Shown: positions 6,244 through 6,744 of the stretch, one piece after another | Position numbering within the stretch: position 1 is the first letter of the stretch | Layout: each line of letters opens with the position of its first letter | NCBI GenBank assembly: GCA_964450755.1 | Contig: CAYVDJ010000104.1 | Span: forward strand, 1-6,744 | Reading direction: 5' to 3' | DNA length: 6,744 nucleotides | Source: JAADDG01 sp964450755 | GTDB taxonomy: Bacteria > Campylobacterota > Campylobacteria > Campylobacterales > JAADDG01 | Position numbers and translations under genes: made by a program | Notes under the pieces: generated by a model | Told to the model about the DNA's origin: nothing | The model's input: only the letters and a program-made list of their open reading frames with translations | Databases searched by the model: none

Positions 6244-6744
6244 TCAGTCTATCTCTTTTTTAAGCTCTTCTTCGGTTGTTATAAATTTGATATTTTTTAC
6301 AATAAAATGATCAAGTTCAACTATCATAATCTTGTTTTGTTCTTTCTCATTTTTGAATTTTGCTGCCAACTCTTGATTATAGACTATTAAAACCGGATAT
6401 TTTCTCTTTCTGAGATCAGGCATTGCTATATATTCTCTTATCATTGCCGGCATTTTGCTGATGTCGGCTACAAAAAGAATATCTCTTTTTTGCAAATAGT
6501 TGTCTTTTTGCTGATTTAGATAATTTCTCACCAAATGTCCCGTATCTTTTTTAAACACAAAAATAATCTTTTTTGTAGATTCACTCAAAGTATGAAGTTT
6601 GTCAAACTGATCTTTTAAAGTAAAAGGTGCAAGTTTTTCACCAATTTTCAGCTCTTTGACCCCTTCATTTCCCTTTACGGATTTATCTTCTTTTGTACTC
6701 ATATAACCATAACCCAAAATTACCGCTATAACAAGTACCAATAT
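6244..6744 (-). CDS. Membrane-anchored thioredoxin-fold protein without cysteines, 5' end beyond the window
   Basis: The reading frame is open to the right edge, so the true start is probably outside; a TTG at 6741 is possible but has no visible ribosome-binding site. The visible residues (numbered from that TTG) begin with a hydrophobic segment (about 1-13, VLVIAVILGYGYM), which looks like the end of a single N-terminal membrane anchor. A charged linker (17-30) and a probably periplasmic domain follow. That domain resembles an AhpC/TSA or YtfJ-like thioredoxin fold: KIGEKLAPFTLKDQFDK (32-48), a beta strand IIFVFKK (59-65), FVADISKMP (90-98), and KYPVLIVY (114-121) with a probable cis-proline at 116. 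No cysteine is present in the visible part, so disulfide chemistry is unlikely. It looks like a conserved hypothetical of Campylobacterota. The stop lies 3 bp before pseC, suggesting co-transcription, but no role in sugar synthesis is evident. Confidence 0.75.
   Translation of the reverse strand: MLVLVIAVILGYGYMSTKEDKSVKGNEGVKELKIGEKLAPFTLKDQFDKLHTLSESTKKIIFVFKKDTGHLVRNYLNQQKDNYLQKRDILFVADISKMPAMIREYIAMPDLRKRKYPVLIVYNQELAAKFKNEKEQNKIMIVELDHFIVKNIKFITTEEELKKEID

Overview
The window reads as part of a chromosome of a low-GC, flagellated member of the Campylobacterota (Epsilonproteobacteria). It is probably a free-living or vent/sediment type rather than Campylobacter or Helicobacter. This rests on A/T-rich, Lys/Phe/Ile-rich coding, the complete flagellin-sugar gene order with a Maf protein, and a near-consensus epsilonproteobacterial RpoN promoter. 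The genus assignment is inference.

All seven genes lie on the minus strand and run from high to low coordinates. In transcription order they are: (1) a membrane-anchored thioredoxin-fold protein of unknown function, cut by the right edge (6244-6744); (2) pseC aminotransferase (5116-6240); (3) an SpsF-family cytidylyltransferase (4317-5060) in the slot where pseF would be expected; (4) pseG nucleotidase (3419-4333); (5) pseH acetyltransferase (3019-3444, TTG start); (6) pseI synthase (1997-3022); (7) a Maf/DUF115 motility-accessory protein (32-1933). Genes 1 to 6 are packed with 3-bp gaps, 4 to 26-bp overlaps, or one 55-bp gap, so they look like one operon. A 63-bp gap separates pseI from maf.

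Together pseC-SpsF-pseG-pseH-pseI supply every step from the 4-keto intermediate to CMP-pseudaminic acid except the first. The PseB dehydratase/epimerase is not in the window. Maf proteins act at the next stage, moving the activated nonulosonic acid onto flagellin before export.

Three points stand out. The pseI-maf gap holds a strong sigma-54 (-24/-12) match placed to give a short leader for maf, so the transferase may follow the flagellar cascade separately from the sugar pathway. The CMP-transferase is an SpsF-type rather than the NeuA-like PseF of Campylobacter. Just after pseC there is a second, out-of-frame copy of the pseC 3' end, which looks like the scar of a recombination or duplication. 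The first 31 bases hold a GC-rich element followed by a T run, probably one arm of a terminator cut by the window edge. I saw no RNA genes, CRISPR arrays or insertion sequences.
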